Source: JAJAZB01 sp964244295 (GTDB taxonomy: Bacteria; Bacteroidota; Bacteroidia; Cytophagales; Spirosomataceae). From it: DNA of 64,000 nucleotides. The translations under genes and the position numbers were made by a program. The DNA lies in NCBI GenBank assembly GCA_964244295.1, contig CAXTIG010000033.1, positions 17,952 through 81,951 on the forward strand, written 5' to 3'. Shown here one piece after another: positions 9,301 through 16,514 of the stretch (the first letter of the stretch is position 1; every line of letters starts with the position of its first letter). The notes beneath the pieces are model-generated. The model saw only the letters and a program-made list of their open reading frames with translations. It ran no database searches and was not told the origin of the DNA.

Positions 9301-9757
9301 CGGTTTCGCTGGCCGTGACGCGACCGCTGATGGTGACGACCTGGGGTTGGGCACTGGCGCTGGCTTCGGGGAAAACCTCCGGCGCTACCGCCCCCGTGGT
9401 GCGGCGACTGAGTACGATGACCTTGCCGGTCAGTTCAAATTGCAGGCGCAGGGGCCGCAGCAGTTGCTCAAGCACCAGCGAAAGCGGCTGGTTGTCGGCC
9501 TGGAGCGTTACGGTGCGGTCGGGTTGGATGAGCGTCGAACTGTACACGAAGCGTACACTGGCCTTGCGTTCGATGTCGCGCAGGGCGGCGCGGACGGGCT
9601 GGTCGGCCAGTTGCAGCGAAATGCGCCGTTCGAGCAGGTCCTGGGCGTGGGTGTCGTGGGCCAGGGCCGCGCCGAGGGCGGCGGTCAGGAGAAGCAGATG
9701 CACGAGGGTAAGGCGCATGGCAATCCACCAGAACTCCGGAAGTGGAGTTTTTTTCAT
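6353..9757 (-). CDS. susC: SusC/RagA TonB-dependent transporter with N-terminal STN signalling domain
   Basis: This 1134-residue protein has, in order, a signal sequence (to about residue 38), an STN domain (about 45-95), a carboxypeptidase-regulatory-like beta domain (about 135-205), a VVVIGYGTQKKSDLTGSV TonB-box/plug start, a plug with IRIRGGNSI and PLYVIDGIPF, and a long 22-strand-type barrel ending in MLGLNVGF. SusC proteins import ligands across the outer membrane using TonB energy. The STN domain is the part that signals to FecR anti-sigma factors, and a FecR/sigma pair lies directly upstream. The ATG at 9757 begins MKKTPLPEFW; longer forms have no signal peptide character. The ligand is unknown. 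Confidence 0.95.
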   Translation of the reverse strand: MKKTPLPEFWWIAMRLTLVHLLLLTAALGAALAHDTHAQDLLERRISLQLADQPVRAALRDIERKASVRFVYSSTLIQPDRTVTLQADNQPLSLVLEQLLRPLRLQFELTGKVIVLSRRTTGAVAPEVFPEASASAQPQVVTISGRVTASETGEALTGVSVSVKGTTRGSTTDGSGRYAVVVDGPGSTLVFSFVGYAPQEIAVGSRSTLDVQLVADAKSLNEVVVIGYGTQKKSDLTGSVATVPVNEIRKVAVTSLDQALQGRAAGVQITQNSGAPGGTTTIRIRGGNSIQGDNEPLYVIDGIPFKNDGAGSGSNFNVLSTLNPSDIESISVLKDASSTAIYGSRGANGVVIITTKRGKAGRSVVNFESYYGVQNVRRKYPVLNGSEYAQLVNDANTNEGRAAVYTPEQVAAFGAGTDWQDEIFRQAPIQNYQLSLSGGDERTQYALGGGYFQQGGIVTNSDFNRYSFRINLDRKLTSKLKIGNSLTVNRTVTNQSRTDGDLGSLGQVTIAALQFPPILPVYNPDGTYLISPSNFTADNPAALARENKNTLTAYRIFGNVFGDYQIAPALALRVVLGIDAVLQNRHSYLPRSVGSGLAQGGAASVSNSQGVTWLNENLLTYTRTFNAVHSLTALVGFTQQANRSESSTASARNFVNDNLGTGNLGSGSVPLVPSSNIGTWGLQSYLARVNYGFKDKYLLTASFRADGSSRFGANKRYGYFPSAALAWRISEEEFLKAVPVLSDLKLRATYGLTGNQDGIGNYPAYSLLGTQNYVFGNTVATGIGPNQIANPDLSWETTSQADLGLDVGLLNDRITLTADAYLKRTRDLLLNVTIPSTSGYSSAIKNLGRVENKGFELSISSRNTDGIFKWNTDLNFALNRNKVLDIGGAPQIFAGQVANIGQNLNSGIVRVGEPLGSFYGYVTDGLYQTADELAALADPQARKPGDRRYADLNGDKKIDDLDRAIIGRAQPKFIGGLSNTFSYKGLELTVFLQGVSGSQILNANRFELEYLNGTTNQSRDVLNRWTPTNTATDIPRATTTRPANRISSRQIEDGSYLRLKNVQLAYNFPARVLNALKIQSLRVYATAQNYATWTNYSGYDPEVNRFGQDSRSQGFDYASYPAAKTWMLGLNVGF

Positions 9758-10107
9758 AGGTTTGAACAGGTTTTGGTTGAACTGTAAGACGTTGGCCGAA
9801 ATCAAATCCCCGCCGCCTACTTTGGGCAAGCCCGGACGCCAATCCGGGTGGGGATGCTGAGCGGGAACCACGCGCCAACGGGGTTTCCGCTTTTTTTGTG
9901 GGTTGAGGTTTTACATGGATACTGGATTTTGGATGGTGGATGATTTTGAAATTGGGTTTGTATTTCGATTATTTAAGTGCGAAGGTCACGCTGAGCGGAG
10001 TCGAAGCGCGGTGCGGCTGGTCAGCGTCGGCCCACCGCACCGCGCTTCGACTCCGCTCAGCGTGACCTTCGCACGTTTTCGCCTGAATCCAAAATTCACC
10101 ATCCTCT
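9758..10107. other. Intergenic region between fecR and susC
   Basis: No gene was seen in these 350 bases. The part nearest fecR holds a GTCACGCTGAGCG palindrome (9979-10072). The remainder is presumably the susC leader and promoter on the minus strand; no convincing TTTG/TAnnTTTG pair was found there. Confidence 0.6.
9979..10072. repeat. GTCACGCTGAGCG palindromic repeat, copy 2
   Basis: Arms of about 30 bases (GCGAAGGTCACGCTGAGC and its complement) surround the same GGTCAGCGTCGGCCCACCGC core as the copy at 4689-4771. It lies just after the fecR stop, so it may be a terminator separating the regulators from susC. Confidence 0.88.
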
Positions 10108-11214
10108 TCACTGGCATCCCGCGCTGTGGACCACGATGCGGCCGTCGAGGGTTTCGTAACGGGCTTCGATGGCTTTGCACACGATGGCGAGTTTTTCAAA
10201 AAGCGGTTCGTCGGTCAGGGAAATCGTCAGCAGGCAGCGGCGCAGCAGGTCTTCGTCGTACACGATGTCCACGCCGTAGGCCACTTCCAGGGCCTCGAAT
10301 ACGTCGGTGACGGGGGCGTCGTTGAAGGCAAAGTTGGGTTTGGCCGCGACTTCGGGCAGCAGGGCGGGGCGCTCCACCAGCGACTTGGTCAGGTGTTCGT
10401 CGGCCCGCGAAAACACCGCCCGCTGGTTGGGCGTCAGCACGAGGGTTTCCTCGGCCCGTTGGGTGCGGGTGGACACGGCCACCCGGCCCGTGCGCACCTC
10501 CACGGTGGTTTGGGCGGCTCCGTCGAAAGCAGTGACCCGAAAACTGGTGCCCAGCACTTTCGTCGTCAGTTCGTTGGCCGTTACCAAAAACGGCTGCCGG
10601 GGATTTTTCACGACCTCAAAAAACGCCTCACCGCTCAGGTACACCTGCCGGGTGTCGGCGGCAAAGCGGGTCGGAAAGCTCAACCGGCTGGCGGGTTGCA
10701 ACGTCACGCGGCTGCCGTCGGGCAGGGCGAAGGTTTGCGGCTGAGGGCTGGTGTTGTGCCGCTCGGTGAGGGCGCTACCCGCCTGGCTGACGAGTTGGCG
10801 GTACGTGACCGGGCGGCTGGCGGAAGGGGCCACGCCCCATTTCCAGGCCCCCCAGCCCAGGCCCAGCAACACCAACACGCTGGCCGCCACGCGAAGCCAA
10901 ACGGGGTTGAGCCAACGCACCCGCCCGGCGGCGCTTTCCGGCGCGGGGTCGAGGGTGAGTTGTTCCGTGGTTTGCTGAATGGCGCGGGCGATTTCCTCGT
11001 CGCTCAGGTCCGGTTCGTGGGTCTGGACGGCCAGCACCAGGGCGCTGGCCTGGGTCAGGACGGGTTGCCGGGCCGGGTTTTGGCGGGCGTAGTCGAGCCA
11101 GAAGTCCGCTTCGTCGGCGGCGGCAACGCCACGCACCCAGCGGCGAAACGACTCGTCGAAGGCAAACTCCCCGGCGCTGAACGTGGAATAATCGGGCATG
11201 GGTGAAAGGGCCAT
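10108..11214 (-). CDS. FecR-family anti-sigma factor
   Basis: This protein of up to 368 residues has a cytoplasmic N-terminal region, one membrane segment (VAASVLVLLGLGWGAW, about residues 113-128), a periplasmic FecR domain (FALPDGSRVTLQPASRLSF, VYLSGEAFFEV, FRVTAFD) and a C-terminal DUF4974 domain (FNDAPVTDVFEALEVAYGVDIVYD). Such proteins hold an ECF sigma factor inactive until the STN domain of a partner SusC reports ligand. It lies between the sigma gene and susC on the same strand. An ATG at 11199 (MPDYSTFS) is an equally good start. The product ends in a cysteine (AGCQ). Confidence 0.92.
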   Translation of the reverse strand: MALSPMPDYSTFSAGEFAFDESFRRWVRGVAAADEADFWLDYARQNPARQPVLTQASALVLAVQTHEPDLSDEEIARAIQQTTEQLTLDPAPESAAGRVRWLNPVWLRVAASVLVLLGLGWGAWKWGVAPSASRPVTYRQLVSQAGSALTERHNTSPQPQTFALPDGSRVTLQPASRLSFPTRFAADTRQVYLSGEAFFEVVKNPRQPFLVTANELTTKVLGTSFRVTAFDGAAQTTVEVRTGRVAVSTRTQRAEETLVLTPNQRAVFSRADEHLTKSLVERPALLPEVAAKPNFAFNDAPVTDVFEALEVAYGVDIVYDEDLLRRCLLTISLTDEPLFEKLAIVCKAIEARYETLDGRIVVHSAGCQ

Positions 11215-11288
11215 TTAATCACCGATAGTTCAGCGGGCGGGGGGGATACTGTTTTTGGGGAAAGTTTTTTTTGAAATAAGCAGTCAAG

Positions 11289-11388
11289 AAGAATTAAAAT
11301 ATCGAATAAAAAACAAAAAATAAAGAATGTAAAAGCCTTAAATTCAATATTTTACATTCATTATTTTGTATTCGATATTTTAATTCTG
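11289..11388. repeat. Heptad-structured inverted repeat (A/T-rich) at the sigma factor 3' end
   Basis: The left arm reads as successive 7-base words beginning AAT or similar (GAATTAA, AATATCG, AATAAAA, AATAAAG, AATGTAA). The right arm is made of 7-base words ending ATT (CAATATT, TTACATT, CATTATT, TTGTATT, CGATATT). The outer arms are reverse complements. The TAA stop of the sigma factor gene (11380-11382) lies inside the right arm. Confidence 0.8.
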
Positions 11389-11988
11389 ATTGCTTAAAAT
11401 TACCCCCAGTACCACCAGCAGCGTCAGGTCGGCGGCGTGGTCGCGGAGTTTGGTAAGCGCCTGTTGAAGCAAATTGGAAACACTCTGCGGGGCAATGTCC
11501 ATCACTTCGGCGGTTTGTTCGCGGCTCAGGTCCTGGAAAAAACGCAGGTACACCACTTCCTGCTGGCGCTTGGGCAGGGCTTCGAGGAGGCGCTTCAGGT
11601 GCAGGGCCAGGTGCCGCGTGGTTTCGTCGGCGATGAGCGCGTCCTGCACGTTGAATTCCACGTCGAACAGGGCGTCTTCATCAGGTAGGATGGAGCGGAA
11701 GGGCTGGGTTTGGAGCGCCAGCCGGTAGAGGCGGCGGCGGAGCGAAGCCATCAGGTAGGCCTTCACCGGAATGGCAGGGTCGAGGTTGGCGCGGCGTTCC
11801 CAGATTTGCAGAAAAACGTCCTGAATGCAATCCTTGACCGATTCGGGGTTGGTCGAAAACTTGCTGCCGTAATGAAACAAGGGCCGGAACAGCGCCTGCA
11901 TGAGCGGAGCCATCGCCTCGCGCTCGCCCCGGAGCAGGCGGTGCCAATCTGGCTGAAGCGCATCGTCGGGCAGGTGGAGGTGGGCCAT
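11380..11988 (-). CDS. RNA polymerase ECF sigma-70 factor
   Basis: This 202-residue protein has a region 2 helix (VKDCIQDVFLQIWERRANL, about residues 50-68) and a region 4 helix-turn-helix (LPKRQQEVVYLRFFQDLSREQTAEVMDI, about 138-165), with the usual spacing for Bacteroidota ECF sigma factors. It directs RNA polymerase to promoters of the downstream uptake genes when released by the FecR partner encoded next to it. A TAnnTTTG element lies 26-33 bases upstream of the start. The last codons run into a repeat, so the C-terminal SNQN may be recently acquired. Confidence 0.93.
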   Translation of the reverse strand: MAHLHLPDDALQPDWHRLLRGEREAMAPLMQALFRPLFHYGSKFSTNPESVKDCIQDVFLQIWERRANLDPAIPVKAYLMASLRRRLYRLALQTQPFRSILPDEDALFDVEFNVQDALIADETTRHLALHLKRLLEALPKRQQEVVYLRFFQDLSREQTAEVMDIAPQSVSNLLQQALTKLRDHAADLTLLVVLGVILSNQN

Positions 11989-12013
11989 CGGTAACTCCGG
12001 GGTTTAACCAACC

Positions 12014-12021
12014 CAAAAGTA
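12014..12021 (-). promoter_or_regulatory. Candidate -7 promoter element for the ECF sigma gene
   Basis: On the minus strand this reads TACTTTTG, an exact match to the TAnnTTTG element recognised by the primary sigma factor of Bacteroidota. It lies 26 bases before the sigma factor ATG. The upstream TTTG is at a shorter spacing (15 bases) than the usual 19-21, so the full promoter is less certain. Confidence 0.5.
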
Positions 12022-12093
12022 GCAGGCAACCCACGACAAATTTGATTTTTTGGTGAAAGTCGGCGGGTTACTTTTCCCGAAAATCAGAAAAAA

Positions 12094-12178
12094 GGGGTCA
12101 CCCTGAGCGGAGTCGAAGGGTGGTGCGGCAGGTCAGCGCTGGCCCACCGCACGCCCTTCGACTCCGCTCAGGGTGACC
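12094..12178. repeat. GTCACCCTGAGCG palindromic repeat, copy 3
   Basis: Arms GGTCACCCTGAGCGGAGTCG and its complement flank a core GCGGCAGGTCAGCGCTGGCC. It lies between the sulfatase pseudogene and the sigma factor gene. The CCC/GGG form of the arm differs from the CGC form of copies 1 and 2 and matches the copy at 57131-57235. Confidence 0.88.
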
Positions 12179-12207
12179 TCCCGCACTTGAAAAACTAAAA
12201 TCCTACT

Positions 12208-13350
12208 TCACTGCTCCGCCTTACTCCAATCGAAAAGCGAATGCTGGGCGGGCGCTTGCGCCTTGCGCATTTCCTCCCGCAACGCCGCCACCCGCTGGGG
12301 TTGCTGGGCGGCGAGGTTGGTGGTTTCGCCCAGGTCGCGGGCGAGGTCGTAGAGTTCCAGCCGTTCGGGTTGCCCTTCTTTTTTAAACCGAATCAGCTTC
12401 CAGTCGCCCTGGGTGACAGCCTGCCGCAGTTCGCCCTCGTTGAACTGCCAGAACAAAGCCCGGCCTGGCGAGGCCCGTCCCGGCGCGGGAGCCGCTCCGC
12501 CCCGCAGCAACCCGGCGAGTGAAATCCAGTCGCCCGCCGGAATTGGGGCACCGCTGAGTTGGCAGAGGGTGGGCTGAATATCCCAGTTGGCCGAGGGGGT
12601 GTTGCTCACCCGCCCCGCCGGAGCGCCCGGCCCCTGCACCAGCATCGGCACCCGGATGCCGCCTTCGTACAAATCGCGCTTCACGCCGCGCAGCGGGCCG
12701 TTGGAGTCGAAAAACTCCGGGTCGGCCCCGCCTTCGTGGTGGGGGCCGTTGTCGGAGGTGAAAAAAAACGCAGGTGTTTTTATCCAATCCCAGGCTTTTC
12801 AACAAAGCGAGAGTTTGCCCACCTCGCCATCGAGGAGGTTGAGCATAGCGGCAAAGGCGGCGTGGGGCTGGGTGGCGTACAGGCTAGGTGGGCGTGGCGG
12901 TGGTCGAGGTAGCCCAGAAATTCGTCCCCGCCTTTCAACTGGGGTGCTCCTGGCGAATCTTCCGTGCCGAGGCCCCACTTGCCAAACATTCCCGTGGCAT
13001 AGCCGTTGAATTTTAACCGTTGGCTTAGGGTCGTGTCGCTGGCGCGGAGGGCCACCTCGCCGTTGCCGCACGTAGGCGTCGTGTGGTTGCCCGTCATCAA
13101 CGCGCAGCGCGAGGGCGCACCACGGTGCTGCCCGCGTAAAAGCGGGTGAATTTCGTACCCTGCCGGGCCCTGTCGTCGAGGTGGGGCGTGGGTACGCGCC
13201 CGCCGGGGTTGTAGCAGGTGAGGTTGCCGTAGCCGAGGTCGTCGGCGAGGATGTAGATGAGGTGAGGTTGGGCGGAGCCTGTCGGTTTTGGCCGAATGTC
13301 TGAACGGTGATTTCCGAAAACAGCAGCACAGTGAGAAATGCGGGGTTCAT
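12208..13350 (-). pseudogene. Arylsulfatase pseudogene, multiply frameshifted and internally deleted
   Basis: Pieces of a secreted type I sulfatase can be joined across three frames: a signal peptide (MNPAFLTVLLFSEITVQTFG), LIYILADDLGYGNLTCYNP, GSTV then SRCALMTG, TLSQRLKFNGYATGMFGKWGLG, FLGYLDHRHAHL, MLNLLDGEVGKL, LKSLGLDKNTCVFF, TSDNGPHHEGGADPEFF and YEGGIRVPMLVQGPG. Lesions seen are a tandem CCTCA duplication (13258-13267), an indel cluster exactly at the C-x-P-S-R catalytic motif (13104-13123), a deletion of roughly a hundred residues near 12895, a one-base loss near 12806, and an 8-T run one base too long (12761-12768). An active enzyme cannot be made. Its position upstream of the uptake locus suggests it once removed sulfate from the imported glycan. 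Confidence 0.88.
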
Positions 13351-13398
13351 CCGGTGACAAATGGCTTTGAAAGCAAGCGGCCCAGGTTGAAAAACCAA

Positions 13399-14187
13399 TC
13401 ACAAACTGCTCGTCCGCCCGCCGTCCACGGCTAGGGCCACGCCGTTGATGTAGGCCGCCGCCGGGGTACACAGAAAGGCTGCCGCCGCGCCAAATTCATG
13501 GGCTTCGCCGAAGCGTCCGGCGGGGATATCGGCCTTCATCGCCGTTTCAATTTCTTCCTGACTTTTGCCCGAGGCTTTTGCCCGCATTTCAGCCACGGCA
13601 TCGAGGCGGGCCGTGCGGGTGTAGCCGGGTAGCACGTTGTTGACGGTGATGCCGAACGGCCCCAGTTCACCGGCCAGCGTTTTGGCCCAAGCCGCCACCG
13701 CCCCCCGAATGGTGTTCGACACGCCCAGGCCCGGCAAGGGCTGTTTCACCGAGGTGGAAATGACGTTGATGATGCGCCCGAAACCGGCCTTTTTCATTCC
13801 CGGCACCAGCGCCTGCACGAGTAATTGATTGCAAACGAGGTGCGCACTGAACGCGGCCAGAAACGCCTCTGGGGTGGCGTCGAGAATCGGTCCACCCGCC
13901 GGGCCACCCGTGTTGTTGATGAGAATGTGGGTGGTCGCAACGCGTTGCCGGTACGCAGCCAGCGCGGTTTTCAGCGTTTCCGGGTCGGAAAAATCGGCGA
14001 TGGCGTAGCTGTGCTGCTGGCCTTTGGCCGTGTCGAGTTCGGCGATACGGGTTTTTAGTTTTTCTTCGTTGCGAGCTAGAAGCGTCACGTTTGCGCCGAG
14101 GAGGGCGAGTTCGACCGCCGTGGCCCATCCCAGGCCCTGGGTGCTGCCGCCGACGAGGGCGTTTTTGCCGGTTAAATCAAGGTTCAT
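13399..14187 (-). CDS. Short-chain dehydrogenase/reductase with altered catalytic motif
   Basis: This 262-residue Rossmann protein has the cofactor loop GGSTQGLGWATA (about residues 13-24), the NNTGGPAGG strand replacing NNAG, and a C-terminal INGVALAVDGG typical of 3-oxoacyl-reductase-like SDRs. The catalytic serine region (VISTSVKQPLPGLG) is present, but the usual Y-x-x-x-K is replaced by S-N-T-I-R. A subfamily of SDRs with this replacement is found in several bacteria, so it is probably not a recent mutation. NAD(P) binding is likely; the reaction is unknown. It precedes the sulfatase remnant on the same strand. Confidence 0.85.
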   Translation of the reverse strand: MNLDLTGKNALVGGSTQGLGWATAVELALLGANVTLLARNEEKLKTRIAELDTAKGQQHSYAIADFSDPETLKTALAAYRQRVATTHILINNTGGPAGGPILDATPEAFLAAFSAHLVCNQLLVQALVPGMKKAGFGRIINVISTSVKQPLPGLGVSNTIRGAVAAWAKTLAGELGPFGITVNNVLPGYTRTARLDAVAEMRAKASGKSQEEIETAMKADIPAGRFGEAHEFGAAAAFLCTPAAAYINGVALAVDGGRTSSL

Positions 14188-14196
14188 GGAAATGGG

Positions 14197-14265
14197 TTAC
14201 GATTTACAAATTCAAAAGTGCGTTCGTGCCGCCAAAATCGTAAATCGTACCTCGTAAATCGCAAC
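14197..14265. repeat. Heptad-structured inverted repeat between divergent genes
   Basis: The right part reads as 7-base words GTAAATC, GTACCTC, GTAAATC, GCAACTC; the left arm contains GGGTTAC, GATTTAC. The arms are complementary (ATTTACGA with its complement). The same words on the opposite strand (GAGGTAC, GATTTAC) recur at 24895-24928. It fills most of the gap between the SDR gene and the methyltransferase gene. Confidence 0.78.
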
Positions 14266-14268
14266 TCC

Positions 14269-15009
14269 TTGAATTTTTCTCGCCGCAGCCCCGACCGCGA
14301 ACGGATGGACGACCTCACGCTGGCTACCGATGCCCTGCGCCAAAACCTGCGTGAACTCGAAGTAACCAACCGCCTGCTGGGGGGGAACGGGGTGACGCTA
14401 AGGGGAATTGCGGAATTAGTGAATTTTCAACTCTCAAGCGGAACGCCGCCCGTTCTCAATTCTCAGTTCTCAATTTGTGATTTGGGCTGCGGTGGCGGGG
14501 ATATGCTGCGGTTGATGGCGAAATTTTTCCGAAAAAAAGGCATTTCCGCCGCGCTGACGGGGGTGGATGCCAACGCGTTCATGCTCGATTATGCCCACGA
14601 ACAGACCCGCGACTTTCCCGAAATCAGCTACCGCCAACTCGACGTTTTTTCGGAAGAATTTTCAGAAACCTCGTTCGACGTGGTGACGATGACGCTGTTT
14701 TGCCACCATTTTACCGACGACCAACTGGTTGAACTTTTCACGACCTTGCGGCGGCAAACGCGTTTGGGCTTGGTCATCAACGATTTGCACCGGCACCCGT
14801 TGGCGTATTACAGCATCTGGGCGATTGCGACGCTGCTGCGTACCTCGCACCTGTACCGGCACGATTCAAGGCTGTCGGTGGCGCGGGCCTTTCGGCGCAG
14901 CGAACTCGAAAGCCTGCTCCGACGGGCGGGGTTTACGCGGTTCCGGGTTGTCTGGCGCTGGGCCTTTCGCTGGGAGGTGGTAGCCTGGTGTAGGGAAGGG
15001 GATAAATGA
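14269..15009 (+). CDS. Class I SAM-dependent methyltransferase
   Basis: About 246 residues with SAM-binding motif I DLGCGGGDML, an acidic strand (LTGVDANAFML), and the post-motif FDVVTMTLFCHHF. The TTG at 14269 was chosen because it gives the start LNFSRRSPDRERMDD, which looks like the conserved N-terminus of this family; an ATG at 14305 would remove it. The C-terminal region (LVINDLHRHPLAYYSIW) resembles bacterial methyltransferases found in polyketide/quinone-like clusters. About 25 residues just before motif I (VNFQLSSGTPPVLNSQFSI) are encoded by a heptad repeat and look inserted. Substrate unknown. Confidence 0.78.
   Translation: MNFSRRSPDRERMDDLTLATDALRQNLRELEVTNRLLGGNGVTLRGIAELVNFQLSSGTPPVLNSQFSICDLGCGGGDMLRLMAKFFRKKGISAALTGVDANAFMLDYAHEQTRDFPEISYRQLDVFSEEFSETSFDVVTMTLFCHHFTDDQLVELFTTLRRQTRLGLVINDLHRHPLAYYSIWAIATLLRTSHLYRHDSRLSVARAFRRSELESLLRRAGFTRFRVVWRWAFRWEVVAWCREGDK
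14405..14479. repeat. Heptad repeat inside the methyltransferase gene
   Basis: Words TTCTCAA, TTCTCAG, TTCTCAA, TTTGTGA occur head to tail at 14453-14480, preceded by TTTTCAA and CTCTCAA; a partial complement (GAATTGCGGAATTAG) lies at the left edge. The segment is read in frame between the helix GVTLRGIAEL and motif I. Confidence 0.65.
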
Positions 15010-15185
15010 GACTCCATGTGCCCTTTCCAGCCCCTGGCTTGCGTAATACGCCATTCGACCGAACGAAAAAGTATTTCTGAGGCGTTCAACAGGGGCGGCA
15101 ACGTGACGAACGGTCGGGAATTGTCGGTGTCAATGTCCAACTTTGCGCCGTTTTCGGTACGCTCACCGCCGCACGCTCCTTGTTT

Positions 15186-16166
15186 ATGAAACGCTCCAAA
15201 GAAGTAAAAGTGGCCATTCTGGCCGTTGTGACGGGGGTCATCCTCTACTTCGGCTTTAATTTTCTGAAAGGCTCCGAGTTATTTTCCAACGAAAACGAAT
15301 ACTACGTTCTCTACGATAACGTGGGCGGGTTGACCGTTTCCAATTCGGTGATGCTCAATGGCTTGTCAGTAGGTCGGGTGAAAGATATCCGGATTTTGCA
15401 GGAACGCAGCAACCACCTGCTCGTCACGCTTTCGGTGCAACGGAACCTGAAACTTCCCAAAACTACCGTCGCTTCGCTGGCCGATGGTGGTTTGCTCGGT
15501 GGCAAAACCATCAATCTGCTGGTCGAACCCGGTGGACCGTCGCTCAATGACAAAGACACCCTGCGGGCGGTGGCGGCGAAGGGCCTGCAATCGCTGATTC
15601 AGGAACAGGCCCTGCCGGTGCTCAAAAGCGCCGATTCGCTGATGGTGGTGCTCAGAAAAGTAGTTGGGCGGTTCGACTCGACGGCCTACGTCGTGAACCG
15701 GATGATCAGAACCGCCGACCTCACGCTGAGTACCGTGGGTGGTACCGTGCGTACCATCGATGCTACCGTAGGAGAAAATCGCGCCAACCTGGCCACGGTC
15801 ATGGCCAATTTCAACCGGCTCTCGACTTCGCTCATCGAAACAGAAAAGGAAATCAAACCCCTGCTGGGTAAGGCCAACTCGGTGATGGATTCGCTGCGGG
15901 TCATCAGCCTGAGCCAGACGCTCAACCGGGCCAACGCCGCCGTGGCGTCGTTGCAGGGCCTGCTCGCCGACGTGCAGGCAGGCAAGGGTACGGCGGGCAA
16001 ACTACTGAAAGACGAGGCGTTTTACGGCAATGTGAACCGCACGATGGTCAGCCTGGAAAAACTGCTCACCGACCTGCGCCAGCAACCCAAACGCTACGTG
16101 CATTTCTCGCTTTTTGGACGGAAAGACAAGAAGGCGGTGGTCGATTCGTTGCAGAAGGGGGAGTGA
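15186..16166 (+). CDS. MlaD/MCE family lipid transport protein
   Basis: This 326-residue protein has one N-terminal membrane anchor (VAILAVVTGVILYFGFNFLKG, about residues 8-28), then an MCE domain (YYVLYDNVGGLTVSNSVMLNGLSVGRVKDI, about 37-115) and a long helical C-terminal part (KTINLLVEPG onward to LLTDLRQQPKRY). MCE proteins bind lipid and connect an inner-membrane ABC transporter with the outer membrane, keeping outer-leaflet lipid asymmetry. The partner permease and ATPase genes are not adjacent downstream. The ATG at 15186 precedes the basic residues KRSKEVK of the anchor. Confidence 0.9.
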   Translation: MKRSKEVKVAILAVVTGVILYFGFNFLKGSELFSNENEYYVLYDNVGGLTVSNSVMLNGLSVGRVKDIRILQERSNHLLVTLSVQRNLKLPKTTVASLADGGLLGGKTINLLVEPGGPSLNDKDTLRAVAAKGLQSLIQEQALPVLKSADSLMVVLRKVVGRFDSTAYVVNRMIRTADLTLSTVGGTVRTIDATVGENRANLATVMANFNRLSTSLIETEKEIKPLLGKANSVMDSLRVISLSQTLNRANAAVASLQGLLADVQAGKGTAGKLLKDEAFYGNVNRTMVSLEKLLTDLRQQPKRYVHFSLFGRKDKKAVVDSLQKGE

Positions 16167-16267
16167 AAAAAGCCGTGGTACGATTCTTTATTTGTTGAGA
16201 AAAACAAGCCTCATCGCGCTGATCAGCGTATATTTTCAACAGGTATAAATCAAACCTCATCGCTCCA

Positions 16268-16435
16268 ATGGTACCGTCCCCCAATTCCTACGTCAACGTC
16301 ATGCAGGGTATGCGTGACGACCTCCGGGAGATGCTCTACGACATCTCCGACCTCACGTCCATCCGCAACAAACAGCGGGAAAAATTCAAGTCCGACCTGC
16401 AAAAGCTCATCAACCGGTCTAAGGCAGGGCATTGA
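16268..16435 (+). CDS. Small hypothetical protein
   Basis: An open frame of 55 codons runs from an ATG at 16268 to TGA at 16433-16435. The product is charged and probably helical (MRDDLREMLYDISDLTSIRN, then KSDLQKLINRSKAGH), and codon third positions are GC-rich like the neighbours. It follows the MCE gene by about 100 bases on the same strand and is followed by a palindrome that would end transcription. No family was recognised. Confidence 0.55.
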   Translation: MVPSPNSYVNVMQGMRDDLREMLYDISDLTSIRNKQREKFKSDLQKLINRSKAGH

Positions 16436-16440
16436 ACTTG

Positions 16441-16508
16441 AGGAGAAGGAAAAAAGGAAAAGGGAGAAAGGAAACAGCAATGATTCCTTTCTCCCTTTTC
16501 CTTTTTCC
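16441..16508. repeat. Heptad-structured inverted repeat, probable two-way terminator
   Basis: The left arm consists of purine heptads (AGGAGAA, GGAAAAA, AGGAAAA, GGGAGAA, AGGAAAC) and the right arm of their complements (ATTCCTT, TCTCCCT, TTTCCTT, TTTCCAA). It lies between the convergent small gene at 16268 and tpiA, and can form a long hairpin readable from both strands. Confidence 0.8.
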
Positions 16509-16514
16509 AAACCT

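Noticed and set aside
12799..13398. Hypothetical protein starting near 13398 on the minus strand
   Set aside because: Only its first 30 and last 25 residues fit a sulfatase; the middle is an out-of-frame reading of the pseudogene.
15010..15185. Gap before the MCE gene examined for a tRNA or small RNA
   Set aside because: No cloverleaf, no CCA end, no strong terminator; nothing supported.
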